From positions 1 through 64,000 of the forward strand of contig UQUV01000005.1 of NCBI GenBank assembly GCA_900544305.1: DNA of 64,000 nucleotides, given 5' to 3'. The notes below the pieces were generated by a model. The model searched no databases and was not told where the DNA came from. It saw only the letters and a program-made list of their open reading frames with translations. The translations under genes and the position numbers were made by a program. The DNA comes from an uncultured Porphyromonadaceae bacterium (GTDB lineage: Bacteria > Bacteroidota > Bacteroidia > Bacteroidales > Muribaculaceae). Of this stretch, positions 51,886 through 61,280 are shown piece after piece; the stretch's first letter is position 1, and the number at the start of each line of letters is the position of its first letter.

Positions 51886-53396
51886 AAGAGGAGATGGACC
51901 TTGTAGCCAAAACATTCCAAGGACTGGAAGACGTTTTGGCCGAAGAATTGAAACAACTGGGAGCAACCGACGTAAAACCGGGAAGACGAATGGTAGCATT
52001 CCGCGGGGATAAGGAAATGCTCTACAGAGCCAATTTCTGCTGCCGTTCGGCACTGCGCATCCTGAAGCCGATCTACACGTTCAAGGCATGCGACACCGAC
52101 GAACTTTATGAAGCCGTCAAAAAATACGACTGGGAACAACTGCTCTCGGCCGACGACACTTTTGCCATCGACTCTGTGGTCAACAGCGACGGATTCCGCC
52201 ACTCGAAATTTGTGACCTACCGCGTGAAGGATGCCATCGCCGACTTCTTCAACGAAAAATACGGCAAACGTCCGTCTATCCGACTGACAAATGCCGACGT
52301 GCTGCTGAACGTGCATATCCTCAACGATGAGGTGACCATATCGCTCGACAGCTCCGGCGAGTCGCTCCACAAGCGCGGCTACCGCGTTGAACAGACGGAA
52401 GCGCCCATCAACGAGGTGCTGGCCGCCGGCCTTATTCTGAAAACCGGCTGGAAAGGCGAAAGCAATTTCATCGACCCGATGTGCGGTTCAGGTACATTCC
52501 TCATCGAGGCGGCACTGATAGCCCGCAATATCAACCCGGGCGTGTTCCGCCAGAGCTTCGCATTCGAACGCTGGCGCGATTTCGACCAGGAACTGTTCGA
52601 CAGCATCTACAACGACGACTCGCAGGAACGCGAATTCAACTATAAAATCTACGGCTCCGACATTTCGCCGAAAGCCATCGCCATTGCCGAACGCAACATC
52701 AAAAGCGCCGGCGTGGGCAAATACATCGACTTGCAGGTCCTTCCTTTCCAACGCTATACGGAAGCGCCGGAAAAGGGTATCCTTGTGACAAACCCGCCTT
52801 ACGGTGAACGTATCTCGGCCGACGACATGGACGCGCTCTACGATTCTATCGGCGAACGCCTGAAGCACGTGTTCCGCGGCTATAAGGCATGGATTATCGG
52901 CTACAAGTCGGAATACTTCGACAAAATCGGCTTGAAACCGACGTCAAAAACGCCGATTCTCAACGGCGCGCTGGAATGTGAATTCCGCGAATTCGACATC
53001 TTTGAAGGTACTTATGCCGAATTCCGCAAACAGAGCCGTGAACTGGGACTGATGGAGAAACACGAACGTCCCGTGCGCTGGAAAAACCAGGGTGACAAGT
53101 TCGGCAAACCGGAGTTCAAGAAAAAAGACCGCGAAGAAAAGGGCAGAGGCCGCCGCTTCGACCGTCGCGAAAAGCCGAAAAACGCGTTGGAAGAAAAATA
53201 CCGCAAACCATACAGCGAGCGCATGCGCGACAACAAGCCGAAGGACAAGGAAGAAACAGGCGTATTTGCCGACAAGAAAGTCAGCAAGGCCGTACAGTTC
53301 CGCAAACCTCGTCTGCACGACGACCTTCCACAGGGCGAAGTGACGATGCGCCACCGTCGCAAAAAGGAGAACGGCGAAAACAACACCAACGAATAA
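51882..53396 (+). CDS. RlmL-like 23S rRNA guanine-N2 methyltransferase
   Basis: 504 residues (ATG 51882, or 51894 which gives MDLVAKTFQGLED). THUMP domain (about 45-160), then a SAM-dependent methyltransferase domain with SAM motif DPMCGSGTFLIEAAL (about 197-211) and catalytic NPPYGER (about 304-310). Residues about 390-504 are an unusual, very basic and acidic tail rich in Lys, Arg and Glu, probably an RNA-binding extension. Such tails are frequent in Bacteroidota members. It likely methylates G2445-equivalent of 23S rRNA. Confidence 0.9.
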   Translation: MKEEMDLVAKTFQGLEDVLAEELKQLGATDVKPGRRMVAFRGDKEMLYRANFCCRSALRILKPIYTFKACDTDELYEAVKKYDWEQLLSADDTFAIDSVVNSDGFRHSKFVTYRVKDAIADFFNEKYGKRPSIRLTNADVLLNVHILNDEVTISLDSSGESLHKRGYRVEQTEAPINEVLAAGLILKTGWKGESNFIDPMCGSGTFLIEAALIARNINPGVFRQSFAFERWRDFDQELFDSIYNDDSQEREFNYKIYGSDISPKAIAIAERNIKSAGVGKYIDLQVLPFQRYTEAPEKGILVTNPPYGERISADDMDALYDSIGERLKHVFRGYKAWIIGYKSEYFDKIGLKPTSKTPILNGALECEFREFDIFEGTYAEFRKQSRELGLMEKHERPVRWKNQGDKFGKPEFKKKDREEKGRGRRFDRREKPKNALEEKYRKPYSERMRDNKPKDKEETGVFADKKVSKAVQFRKPRLHDDLPQGEVTMRHRRKKENGENNTNE

Positions 53397-53432
53397 AACA
53401 GAATAAACCCATCATAAAAACTATTACAGACA

Positions 53433-54713
53433 ATGAAAAATCATACAGTACTATTGCTCGGCTCCGGCGGACGCGAATCGGCGCTTGCCTGGAAACTCAG
53501 CCAAAGCCAACACCTCGACAAACTGTTCATCGCTCCGGGAAACGGCGGCACTGAACAATATGGAGAAAACGTGGCTCTTTCGCCGCTCGATTTCCCTGCC
53601 ATCAAGGATTTTGCCCTCGCCAACGGCGTGACAATGGTTGTGGTGGGAAACGAAGACCCGCTTGTTGCCGGCATCTATGATTATTTCGTTGCCGACAGTG
53701 AAATCTGCCATATCCCGGTAATCGGACCGTCGAAAGCAGGCGCACAGCTCGAAGGCAGCAAGGATTTTGCGAAAGGCTTCATGATGCGCAACAATATCCC
53801 GACGGCACGCTACATGAGCGTGACAGCCGAAAATCTGGAAGAAGGCATCGGCTTCCTCAAGCAACTGGAAGCTCCTTACGTGCTGAAAGCCGACGGACTG
53901 GCAGCCGGAAAGGGCGTATTGATTCTCCCGACACTGGAAGAAGCAGAAAAGATGCTGAAGGAAATGCTCGACGGCATGTTCGGCAAATCATCGGCCACTG
54001 TCGTAATCGAAGAGTTCCTGTCGGGTATTGAATGTTCGGTTTTCGTACTTACCGACGGCGAAAGCTACAAGGTATTGCCGGTAGCCAAGGACTACAAGCG
54101 TATCGGTGAAGGCGATACCGGCCTGAACACAGGCGGTATGGGGGCCGTTTCTCCGGTCAGCTTTGCCGACGAAACATTCATGCAGAAGGTGACAGAACGT
54201 ATCATCGAGCCGACATTGAAAGGCCTGAAGGACGAAAAGCTCACCTACAAGGGCTTTATCTTCCTCGGACTTATCAACGTGAAGAACGAACCGATGGTAA
54301 TCGAATACAACGTGCGTATGGGTGACCCGGAAACGGAAGCCGTAATGCTCCGCATCGATGGCGACCTGCTCGACCTGCTCGACGGCGTGGCTACCACGAC
54401 TTTGGCTGAACGCCGCCTTGCCATCGACCCACGCTATGCCGTAACCGTCATGATGGTGTCGGAAGGCTATCCCGGCAGCTACGAAAAGGGCAAGCTCATC
54501 AGCGGACTCGACACGGTGACCGACAGCATCCTGTTCCACGCAGGAACGAAGAAAACAGCCGACGGCATCGTTACCAACGGCGGACGCGTCATCGCAGCCA
54601 GCTCCTACGGTGCAACCAAAGACGAAGCCCTCGCCAAATCATTCGCTTCGATTGAAAAAGTGACATTCGAAGGCAAATACTTCCGCCGCGACATCGGCTT
54701 CGATTTGAAATAA
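53433..54713 (+). CDS. purD: Phosphoribosylamine-glycine ligase
   Basis: 426 residues. Second step of purine synthesis, an ATP-grasp ligase. N-terminal LLLGSGGRESALAWKL (about residues 6-21), IAPGNGG, ATP-grasp core YVLKADGLAAGKGVLI (about 148-163), and metal/ATP motif EYNVRMGDPETEAVML (about 291-306). It is in the same direction as the methyltransferase with a 36-base gap and ends with a strong terminator. Confidence 0.97.
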   Translation: MKNHTVLLLGSGGRESALAWKLSQSQHLDKLFIAPGNGGTEQYGENVALSPLDFPAIKDFALANGVTMVVVGNEDPLVAGIYDYFVADSEICHIPVIGPSKAGAQLEGSKDFAKGFMMRNNIPTARYMSVTAENLEEGIGFLKQLEAPYVLKADGLAAGKGVLILPTLEEAEKMLKEMLDGMFGKSSATVVIEEFLSGIECSVFVLTDGESYKVLPVAKDYKRIGEGDTGLNTGGMGAVSPVSFADETFMQKVTERIIEPTLKGLKDEKLTYKGFIFLGLINVKNEPMVIEYNVRMGDPETEAVMLRIDGDLLDLLDGVATTTLAERRLAIDPRYAVTVMMVSEGYPGSYEKGKLISGLDTVTDSILFHAGTKKTADGIVTNGGRVIAASSYGATKDEALAKSFASIEKVTFEGKYFRRDIGFDLK

Positions 54714-54737
54714 AAATAACAAGATTCAACTACAGCC

Positions 54738-54770
54738 AAAGGCAGGGAAACACCATCCCTGCCTTTTTGT
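54738..54770 (+). terminator. Rho-independent terminator of purD
   Basis: Stem AAAGGCAGGGA / TCCCTGCCTTT, 11 perfect pairs with a 7-base loop, followed by TTGTTTT. Confidence 0.92.
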
Positions 54771-54798
54771 TTTATCAACACTTTTTCAGTTTCATTAA

Positions 54799-54829
54799 TT
54801 TGCAAATTAAAGATAATTCCCTAATTTTG
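54799..54829 (+). promoter_or_regulatory. Promoter of the T9SS purple-acid-phosphatase-like gene
   Basis: TTTG, 19 bases, TAATTTTG. It gives a leader of about 135 bases before ATG 54973. Confidence 0.65.
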
Positions 54830-54972
54830 GACAACATAGCAGGTGGCCAAGAATAAAAGCTGACAGAAGTAATTTGCTGTATTTTATCCTCCACTGCCTT
54901 ACATTTTTTTTATGGCCTTAAACGAAAGAAACTATTTTACAACCTTAACATAAACCTTAAAATTTAACTTCT

Positions 54973-57900
54973 ATGCTTAAATCTAAAACTTACCGGGCGG
55001 CTGCCTTGAGCCTGTGTTTGTCCTTGTCAGGCTTATGGACGGCAAACGCCCAAAATCCGGGTCCGGGTGTTGACCCGAACGCTGTGATGATGGAAGATTT
55101 CGAAAGTGGAACTTTCGGCAAATGGTCGGCACGACCGGGCTCCCGCGGCGAAAAAATGACCCTTGAACTCATGGATGCTTCACAAGGCGACATCGTTCGC
55201 TTCGGCAACTACGCCATGAAAGTGAACATCGACTTCACCAACGCGCAGGAACAACAAACTCTTACCGCACAAATCAGTCCGGGAACATCGGGCAGCCTGC
55301 TCCAGATTCCGGGAAATGATGTAGGCGGAAAACGGCTTGGCGTATGGGTATATGCCACACCGGGCGTACAGGGAATGTGGGTCAGAGTGTCGACCCGTCC
55401 CATCGGCTCGGGGTCGGGCGTAACCAACACCGACCTCGCTTCAGCCATCAACTGGACCGGATGGAAATACCTGGAATGCAACCTGCCCAAAGGCCACGAA
55501 TTCCACCCCGACGGCATCCGTTTTCTGGTGCTGAAAAGCTATGAAAACTATTTCGTAAACGGCTACGTGATTGTCGACAATATCCGCGTCACGAACCAGT
55601 CGTTCAGTGAGGATAAGGAAGCTCCGACTATCTCCGGGCTGACAGGCAACGGCCAACCGCTCACCGGTACATTCAACACAACAAAGATTGACCTCGGTGC
55701 AGCATTTGCCGAAGTGGGAGCAAGCGGCATCAATTACAACAGCATACGCATGCTTGTCGACGGAGCGGAATTCAAAGCCGGCGATACAGGCTTCAGCGTC
55801 GACCAGACCGCCAATACGGTTTCGCTCACTGGTCTGACACTGTCAAACGGTGCGCACACGGCTGAAGTGATTGTTGAGGACAACTTCGGTAACATTGCCA
55901 CCAACTCGGCATCGTTCACCGTTGAGGCTTCCGACGGAAAAACAACGCTCGTCAACATCGCCAATTCCGAGAATGCCTATGTAGGCACGCCTTATGAAAT
56001 CAAAATCAACACCAATAATGCAGCCGACATCAAGGAACTGGAACTGGTAATGGAGATAAACAACATCGGTTCAGTTGATGCTGAAAATGGCGTATCGTTC
56101 GCACCTTCTGCTGCAGGCAGTACTTTCAGCTATGACGAACGCAACGGCTATCTGACCATAAATCTTAAAAATGACGTTGAGAAAGCAGAAGGCGAAACGC
56201 TTGCCACCGTAAACGTCAGCATTTCGAAAAACAGCAATCCTACCGACATTCTCCGCTGTTCTCCGGTATCGGCAAAGGCCACTTACGCCGACAACTCTCT
56301 GTCGCTGTTCTCACTGTTTGACGCTTTCGAAAAGCATATCCAATCGTCCTATGACCTGGAAATCACCAAACGCATTGTAGGCCTTCCGGGAGCCGTACTC
56401 GTTACTGACAAAGAGGGTAATCCTATTGCCGGAGCCAATGTCTATGCGCTTTCCGGTGATATGGCAACCACCTACGACTCAGGAGTGACAGGAGCCGACG
56501 GAACTGTCAGCGACCTCGACTTTACCGGTGCGGCACAGGAAGTGAATCTGTATGCGGAAAAGGACGGAAAATACTCCTACACGATGTTCACCCGCACGCT
56601 CAAACCGCTGTTGACCGAAGTTCCCGAATATATTCGTGCCGGCGTGACACCCGACCCGATGACATCGAAAGCCATCACATGGATGACAAATCCGGTTTCC
56701 TCACAAGGTGAAGCCATTCTGAAGATTGCCAAGAAGGCAGACGGCGAAGAAGCCTTCACGGAACATACGGGCAAAACAAAAATCATCGAATACAACGCCC
56801 TTGTCAGCAACGGAACGGTGAAAGGAAGTTCTGTCACCGTCAGCGGACTTGAACCGGGCACTGACTACATTTACCAAGTGGGCGACGGCACCAACTGGTC
56901 GGAAACCCGCGAATTCAAGACAGCTTACGAAACAGACAAATTCTCGTTCAGCGCATTCGGCGACCTGCAGGCTTCTTCCATCGCTGAAATGGGCCGATTC
57001 CTGGCTGCAGCCAAGACAATCGGAGAAATGCCCGAACGTCCGCTGTTCAGCCTGAATGTAGGCGACATCATCGACTCTGACGACCGCTACGACTGCTACA
57101 TGTACTACGGCTATCTGCTGAACCAACGACCGGAATTTGCCAATATCGACTGCGTGGCAAGCTACGGTAACCACGAATACATGGGTAACCCGGATGCCGA
57201 CAACATTAAATTTGCCAACGGACACCACTCGGCCGTAGCTGCTCCCGATTTCGATCCGGAACTGTTGGGAACAGGCACTTACGCCGTTGAATACGGAAAC
57301 ATGATTGTCATTTCTCTCGACTGGGAACACCGCGGACCGGCGTCTCCGTCTGAAATCACTCAGGAATATGCAAAATGGATGGACAAAGTACTGACTGAAC
57401 ATGCCGACAAGACATGGAAAGTAGTCACTCTCCACTATCCGATTTTCCCGAACGCTTCAACTCCGGGCACACAGGAAACAATCGGATCCGTACTCGACAA
57501 GCACAACGTACAGATGGTGTTCTGCGGCCACGGACATACTTATGAACGTGTACAGGTGAAGAACGGCGAATATCTTGTACCGACCAGCGACCGCCGCACT
57601 TTCACTCCGGTAATCGGCGGAACTATCCACATGCAGTTGGGCGACATGCGTGGCACAGGCTCCAACGGACGTTGGTTCCACTGCGCTGTCAACGGCAAGG
57701 AAATGGTAGTGACCATCCGCGACGCCAACAACGAAATCAAGACCGACGAAAGCTTCACACTCTATGCAGCCGAACTGAACGACTATACCGTTAATTTCAA
57801 CGCCATCGGCAACGGTACCATCGCAGCCAGCAGCAACAACGAAGCTGTCAGCGATGGACAGGCACTGAAAGAATGCAGCGATATCGTGTTTACTGCAACT

Positions 57901-58275
57901 CCTGACGAAGGATATGCTATCAAGAACTGGATTGTCAACGGAGAAACTGTTGAAAGCAAGGAAACGACCTACACTATCGACGGACTGAAAGAGAATACAA
58001 CCGTAACCGTTGAATTCGAATCCTTGTCAGGCGTTGACAATGTGTTGGATGCTACATTGCGCGTATTCCCGAATCCGGCTGGCGAAGCAACCGTCATTTC
58101 CGGCGCTGCCAACAGCGTACTGACCATCATGAACATCACCGGCTCAACGGTTGCAACGATGAATATCGAATCCGACAGCGAACGTATCTCGCTCGCATCA
58201 CTTGCCCGTGGCGTTTATCTGTTCAACATTGCCAAAGACAACGCAACAAAGACCGTAAAGGTTATCAAGAAATAA
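54973..58275 (+). CDS. T9SS-exported multidomain purple-acid-phosphatase-like protein
   Basis: 1100 residues. Signal peptide 1-26 (LSLSGLWTANA-Q). An N-terminal beta-sandwich (about 35-215) resembles a carbohydrate-binding module, followed by Ig-like and cohesin-like segments (about 220-460). A fibronectin-like PAP N-domain lies at about 555-650, then a metallophosphoesterase domain (about 655-880) with FGDLQ, NVGDIIDSDD, SYGNHEY, TLHYP and GHGHTYERV, all metal ligands present. An InlB-type repeat follows (about 935-1015), then a T9SS sorting tail (VFPNPAGEATVIS...ARGVYLFNI). Likely a surface phosphatase acting on phosphorylated host or dietary compounds. Confidence 0.9.
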   Translation: MLKSKTYRAAALSLCLSLSGLWTANAQNPGPGVDPNAVMMEDFESGTFGKWSARPGSRGEKMTLELMDASQGDIVRFGNYAMKVNIDFTNAQEQQTLTAQISPGTSGSLLQIPGNDVGGKRLGVWVYATPGVQGMWVRVSTRPIGSGSGVTNTDLASAINWTGWKYLECNLPKGHEFHPDGIRFLVLKSYENYFVNGYVIVDNIRVTNQSFSEDKEAPTISGLTGNGQPLTGTFNTTKIDLGAAFAEVGASGINYNSIRMLVDGAEFKAGDTGFSVDQTANTVSLTGLTLSNGAHTAEVIVEDNFGNIATNSASFTVEASDGKTTLVNIANSENAYVGTPYEIKINTNNAADIKELELVMEINNIGSVDAENGVSFAPSAAGSTFSYDERNGYLTINLKNDVEKAEGETLATVNVSISKNSNPTDILRCSPVSAKATYADNSLSLFSLFDAFEKHIQSSYDLEITKRIVGLPGAVLVTDKEGNPIAGANVYALSGDMATTYDSGVTGADGTVSDLDFTGAAQEVNLYAEKDGKYSYTMFTRTLKPLLTEVPEYIRAGVTPDPMTSKAITWMTNPVSSQGEAILKIAKKADGEEAFTEHTGKTKIIEYNALVSNGTVKGSSVTVSGLEPGTDYIYQVGDGTNWSETREFKTAYETDKFSFSAFGDLQASSIAEMGRFLAAAKTIGEMPERPLFSLNVGDIIDSDDRYDCYMYYGYLLNQRPEFANIDCVASYGNHEYMGNPDADNIKFANGHHSAVAAPDFDPELLGTGTYAVEYGNMIVISLDWEHRGPASPSEITQEYAKWMDKVLTEHADKTWKVVTLHYPIFPNASTPGTQETIGSVLDKHNVQMVFCGHGHTYERVQVKNGEYLVPTSDRRTFTPVIGGTIHMQLGDMRGTGSNGRWFHCAVNGKEMVVTIRDANNEIKTDESFTLYAAELNDYTVNFNAIGNGTIAASSNNEAVSDGQALKECSDIVFTATPDEGYAIKNWIVNGETVESKETTYTIDGLKENTTVTVEFESLSGVDNVLDATLRVFPNPAGEATVISGAANSVLTIMNITGSTVATMNIESDSERISLASLARGVYLFNIAKDNATKTVKVIKK

Positions 58276-58304
58276 CAACTAAAACCTTTCCGACCATTAC
58301 TTCC

Positions 58305-58340
58305 CAGGGCTGTGCCAACCGGCACGGCCCTGAGTTGTAT
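58305..58340 (+). terminator. Hairpin terminator candidate
   Basis: Stem CAGGGCTGTGCC / GGCACGGCCCTG (one G-T pair) with AACC loop, 30 bases past the stop. The T tract after it is weak. Confidence 0.6.
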
Positions 58341-58356
58341 AAAACACCTTTTTAAG

Positions 58357-58387
58357 TTGGTTTTCCCTATAATTATTCCTAACTTTA
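58357..58387 (+). promoter_or_regulatory. Promoter of the BspA-like gene
   Basis: TTG, 20 bases, TAACTTTA; the last base differs from consensus G. 43 bases before ATG 58431. Confidence 0.5.
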
Positions 58388-58430
58388 AGGCGTTATATAT
58401 CAACAAGAACCTTTGATAAGACACATCATT

Positions 58431-59846
58431 ATGAAACGTCCTACCATTTTACTGATTGCCATTTTCATTTCGCTTGTCTCCATGGCCGAAAAACGCTTTC
58501 AAATCGGCAACTTTTGTTATCAGATCATATCAGAAACAGACAAAACTGTGGCAGTGTTTTCCTGCGCAACGACAGCAACCGACATTACGATTCCAGAGAA
58601 AGTGTCCGACAACGGTTCAGAGTACAGCGTTACGACAATCGGCATCCCGGACTTCATCACTGCAATCGAAGAATCCGGATTTGACAAATGCGAGAATTTG
58701 CAATCTGTCAGCATTCCTCCTTCTGTCACAAAAATAGAAGAGGGCGCATTTTGGGGATGCAAAACTCTAAAATCTGTCCATATTCCCCGTTCTGTCACTT
58801 CTATCAGCGTGGGTGCATTCTCAGATTGCACGGCAATACAGGACGTCATCGTTGACAGCAACAACATGCACTACCAGTCCATCGACGGAGTGCTTTTTGA
58901 CAAAAGGGCGACAACCCTATTATTCTATCCACGAGGGAAAAAACAGAACAGCTATTCTATCCCCAATTCTGTCACCACGGTGGGGGAATACGCTTTTTGG
59001 CAATGTAAAACCTTGCAATCCATCAGCATACCCAATTCCGTGACAGCAATCACCCCATGGGCATTCTGCCATTGTTCCGCATTGGTTTCCATCGACATTC
59101 CAAACTCCGTCAAAACCATTGGAAAACAGGCATTCGATTGGTGTTCAAGCCTGCAATCGGTCAGTATACCGAATTCTGTCACTACGATTGAGGATTGTGC
59201 ATTTTCCTGCTGTTCGGCGTTAAAGTCAATCACTATACCCGGTTCTGTCACCGCCATAGGCAGGACAGTTTTTCTGAATTGTTCAGCATTGGAAAATATA
59301 ATGGTCGACGACAATAACCAACACTATAAATCAATTGACGGGGTACTCTTCAATAAAGATGCCACAACTCTCGTTTCGTATCCACACGGAAAACCACAAA
59401 GCAGTTATTCCATACCCCGTTCTGTCACGACAATCGGCAAAGAAGCCTTTTGGCAATGTGAAAGGCTACACTCTGTCAACATACCCAATTCTGTCACACT
59501 CATAGAAGAAGGGGCATTTACCCGTTGTTTCAACCTGCAATCAATCGCCATACCCAATTCCGTTACGGCAATCCAACCGTATACGTTCTCCTTGTGTACA
59601 GCTTTGCAAACTGTCTATATTCCTGATTCGGTCACATCAATTGGCGACGGATCGTTTCTGCATTGCAATTCATTAAAAGAAATCATCAATCTCGCAGACG
59701 AGCCTCAACCGCTTGATGAGGATGCTTTCGATTACACACAATTCATCTCAATACGGCTGTTAGTCAAATCGTCGTGCGTTGAAAAGTTCAAGAAAGCCAA
59801 TATCTGGAAGGAATTCAACGCTATCGAACCAACCACACAACAGTAA
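58431..59846 (+). CDS. BspA-type leucine-rich repeat surface protein
   Basis: 471 residues from ATG 58431 with a signal peptide (MKRPTILLIAIFISLVSMA). The rest is built of about 23-residue LRR_5 repeats with consensus F-xx-C-xx-L-x-SV-x-IP-NSVT-xx-I. Two longer inserts, VDSNNMHYQSIDGVLFDK and VDDNNQHYKSIDGVLFNK, each followed by TTLxxYPxGK, show that a block of about 160 residues was duplicated. There is no T9SS tail or lipobox, so the mode of anchoring is unclear. Relatives bind host proteins or other bacteria. Confidence 0.88.
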   Translation: MKRPTILLIAIFISLVSMAEKRFQIGNFCYQIISETDKTVAVFSCATTATDITIPEKVSDNGSEYSVTTIGIPDFITAIEESGFDKCENLQSVSIPPSVTKIEEGAFWGCKTLKSVHIPRSVTSISVGAFSDCTAIQDVIVDSNNMHYQSIDGVLFDKRATTLLFYPRGKKQNSYSIPNSVTTVGEYAFWQCKTLQSISIPNSVTAITPWAFCHCSALVSIDIPNSVKTIGKQAFDWCSSLQSVSIPNSVTTIEDCAFSCCSALKSITIPGSVTAIGRTVFLNCSALENIMVDDNNQHYKSIDGVLFNKDATTLVSYPHGKPQSSYSIPRSVTTIGKEAFWQCERLHSVNIPNSVTLIEEGAFTRCFNLQSIAIPNSVTAIQPYTFSLCTALQTVYIPDSVTSIGDGSFLHCNSLKEIINLADEPQPLDEDAFDYTQFISIRLLVKSSCVEKFKKANIWKEFNAIEPTTQQ

Positions 59847-59901
59847 TTAAACTTCGAAAACGCTTTTTATGAAATTTTCTTTTGCTACAAGAGGGATTTT
59901 C

Positions 59902-59934
59902 TTGGCGTTGTTTCTGCAAATTGTCGTACATTTG
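59902..59934 (+). promoter_or_regulatory. Promoter of the serine hydrolase gene
   Basis: TTG, 22 bases, TACATTTG, 42 bases before the ATG. Confidence 0.55.
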
Positions 59935-59976
59935 CTACAGTTTAACCATTTAACTTACTATTAACCTAAAAATATT

Positions 59977-61188
59977 ATGAAACGAAAACTTTTGGCAGTA
60001 GCACTGCTGTGCCTTTCGTGTGCAGTAGGCTTTGAATCTGCAGCAAAAGGCCTTAAAAAAGTATCACCAAAATCTGTCGGCATGGATGCTGAACGATTGG
60101 AAAAAGTGGACCAACTTATTTATGACGCCATCGACGAAGGCGAAATGCCGGGTGCTGTATTGGCCGTGGTAAGAGGCGACAAACTTGCCTACCTGAAAGC
60201 CTACGGCAACAAGAGCGTATATCCCGACACTGTGCCGATGACCACCAACACGGTGTTCGACCTTGCTTCATGCAGCAAAGTGGTGGGCACAACCATGTCG
60301 ATGATGCACCTGCTCGAATCGGGTGGCTACCGTCTTGCCGACAAGGTGAGCCAATATATTCCCAACTTCCAGCCGTATGTCGACCCGGAAACAGGCGAAA
60401 AGACCGATATCCGCATCATTGACCTGCTTACTCATACATCCGGACTGCCGGCCTACGCATCGGTCGACAAGGTGATTGAAACCTACGGAAAGGCTGATCC
60501 CGACTCATTGATGAGCTACATCTGCACGATGCCGCGCGGATTCAAGCCGACAACCAAATACCGTTACAGCTGCCTCAACTTCATCACGCTGCAGAACATC
60601 CTGCAACGGATTACCGGCGAACGCCTGTGCGACTATGCACAAAAGAACATTTTCGACAAGCTGGAAATGGAACATACCACCTACTGCCCGAAAGCCTTCG
60701 GAAAGACGGAAATCATGCAGCTTGTGGCTCCGACGGAAAAACAGACCGACGGAAGCGTGCTGCTGGGTGAAACCCACGACCCGCTCGCACGCCTGCTCAA
60801 CTTCGGCAACTCGGGCAACGCCGGCGTATTTTCGAGTGCCGAGGACCTGGCTATACTCTGTGCAGCCCTGCTGAACGGCGGTGAAATCAACGGAAAACGC
60901 GTATTGGGCAAACTGACCGTCGACGCCATGCTCCGCGAACCGGAAGACACCAAGGGCATCGGCCATACCCTCGGCTGGGTATCTTACAGCGAAAACACGA
61001 TGAATCTGCTGCATCCGGAATTTACGGTAGGACATACAGGCTACACGGGCACACAAATCATCATCGACCCGGTAAATGATGTAGCCATCATCCTGCTGGC
61101 ACACCGTGTGCATCCTGTTGACAAAGGCAATCTGGCTCCTTTGCGCGGAAAAGTAGCGAATGTAGTGGCCGGTTCTATTGTAAAATAA
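59977..61188 (+). CDS. Secreted serine hydrolase of the class C beta-lactamase fold
   Basis: 403 residues with a signal peptide (about 1-23). Penicillin-binding-protein-like catalytic domain: S98-C-S-K101 is the SxxK motif, YRYSC (about 189-193) supplies the tyrosine of the YxN box with Cys in the Asn place, and HTGYTGT (about 350-356) is the KTG equivalent. Relatives include esterases, D-aminopeptidases and peptidoglycan-related hydrolases; a true beta-lactamase is less likely. Single-gene unit between a promoter and a strong terminator. Confidence 0.88.
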   Translation: MKRKLLAVALLCLSCAVGFESAAKGLKKVSPKSVGMDAERLEKVDQLIYDAIDEGEMPGAVLAVVRGDKLAYLKAYGNKSVYPDTVPMTTNTVFDLASCSKVVGTTMSMMHLLESGGYRLADKVSQYIPNFQPYVDPETGEKTDIRIIDLLTHTSGLPAYASVDKVIETYGKADPDSLMSYICTMPRGFKPTTKYRYSCLNFITLQNILQRITGERLCDYAQKNIFDKLEMEHTTYCPKAFGKTEIMQLVAPTEKQTDGSVLLGETHDPLARLLNFGNSGNAGVFSSAEDLAILCAALLNGGEINGKRVLGKLTVDAMLREPEDTKGIGHTLGWVSYSENTMNLLHPEFTVGHTGYTGTQIIIDPVNDVAIILLAHRVHPVDKGNLAPLRGKVANVVAGSIVK

Positions 61189-61207
61189 CGATAGTCCGAA
61201 GCATAAA

Positions 61208-61260
61208 ACAAGCGGTTTGCGCCGACCCGTATCTGGGTAACGCAAACCGCTTTCTATTTT
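61208..61260. terminator. Terminator between convergent genes
   Basis: AAGCGGTTTGCG / CGCAAACCGCTT, 12 perfect pairs, then TCTATTTTTTT on the plus strand. It may also serve the minus-strand gene ending at 61281. Confidence 0.88.
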
Positions 61261-61280
61261 TTTGACTCAAACAGGTTGGT

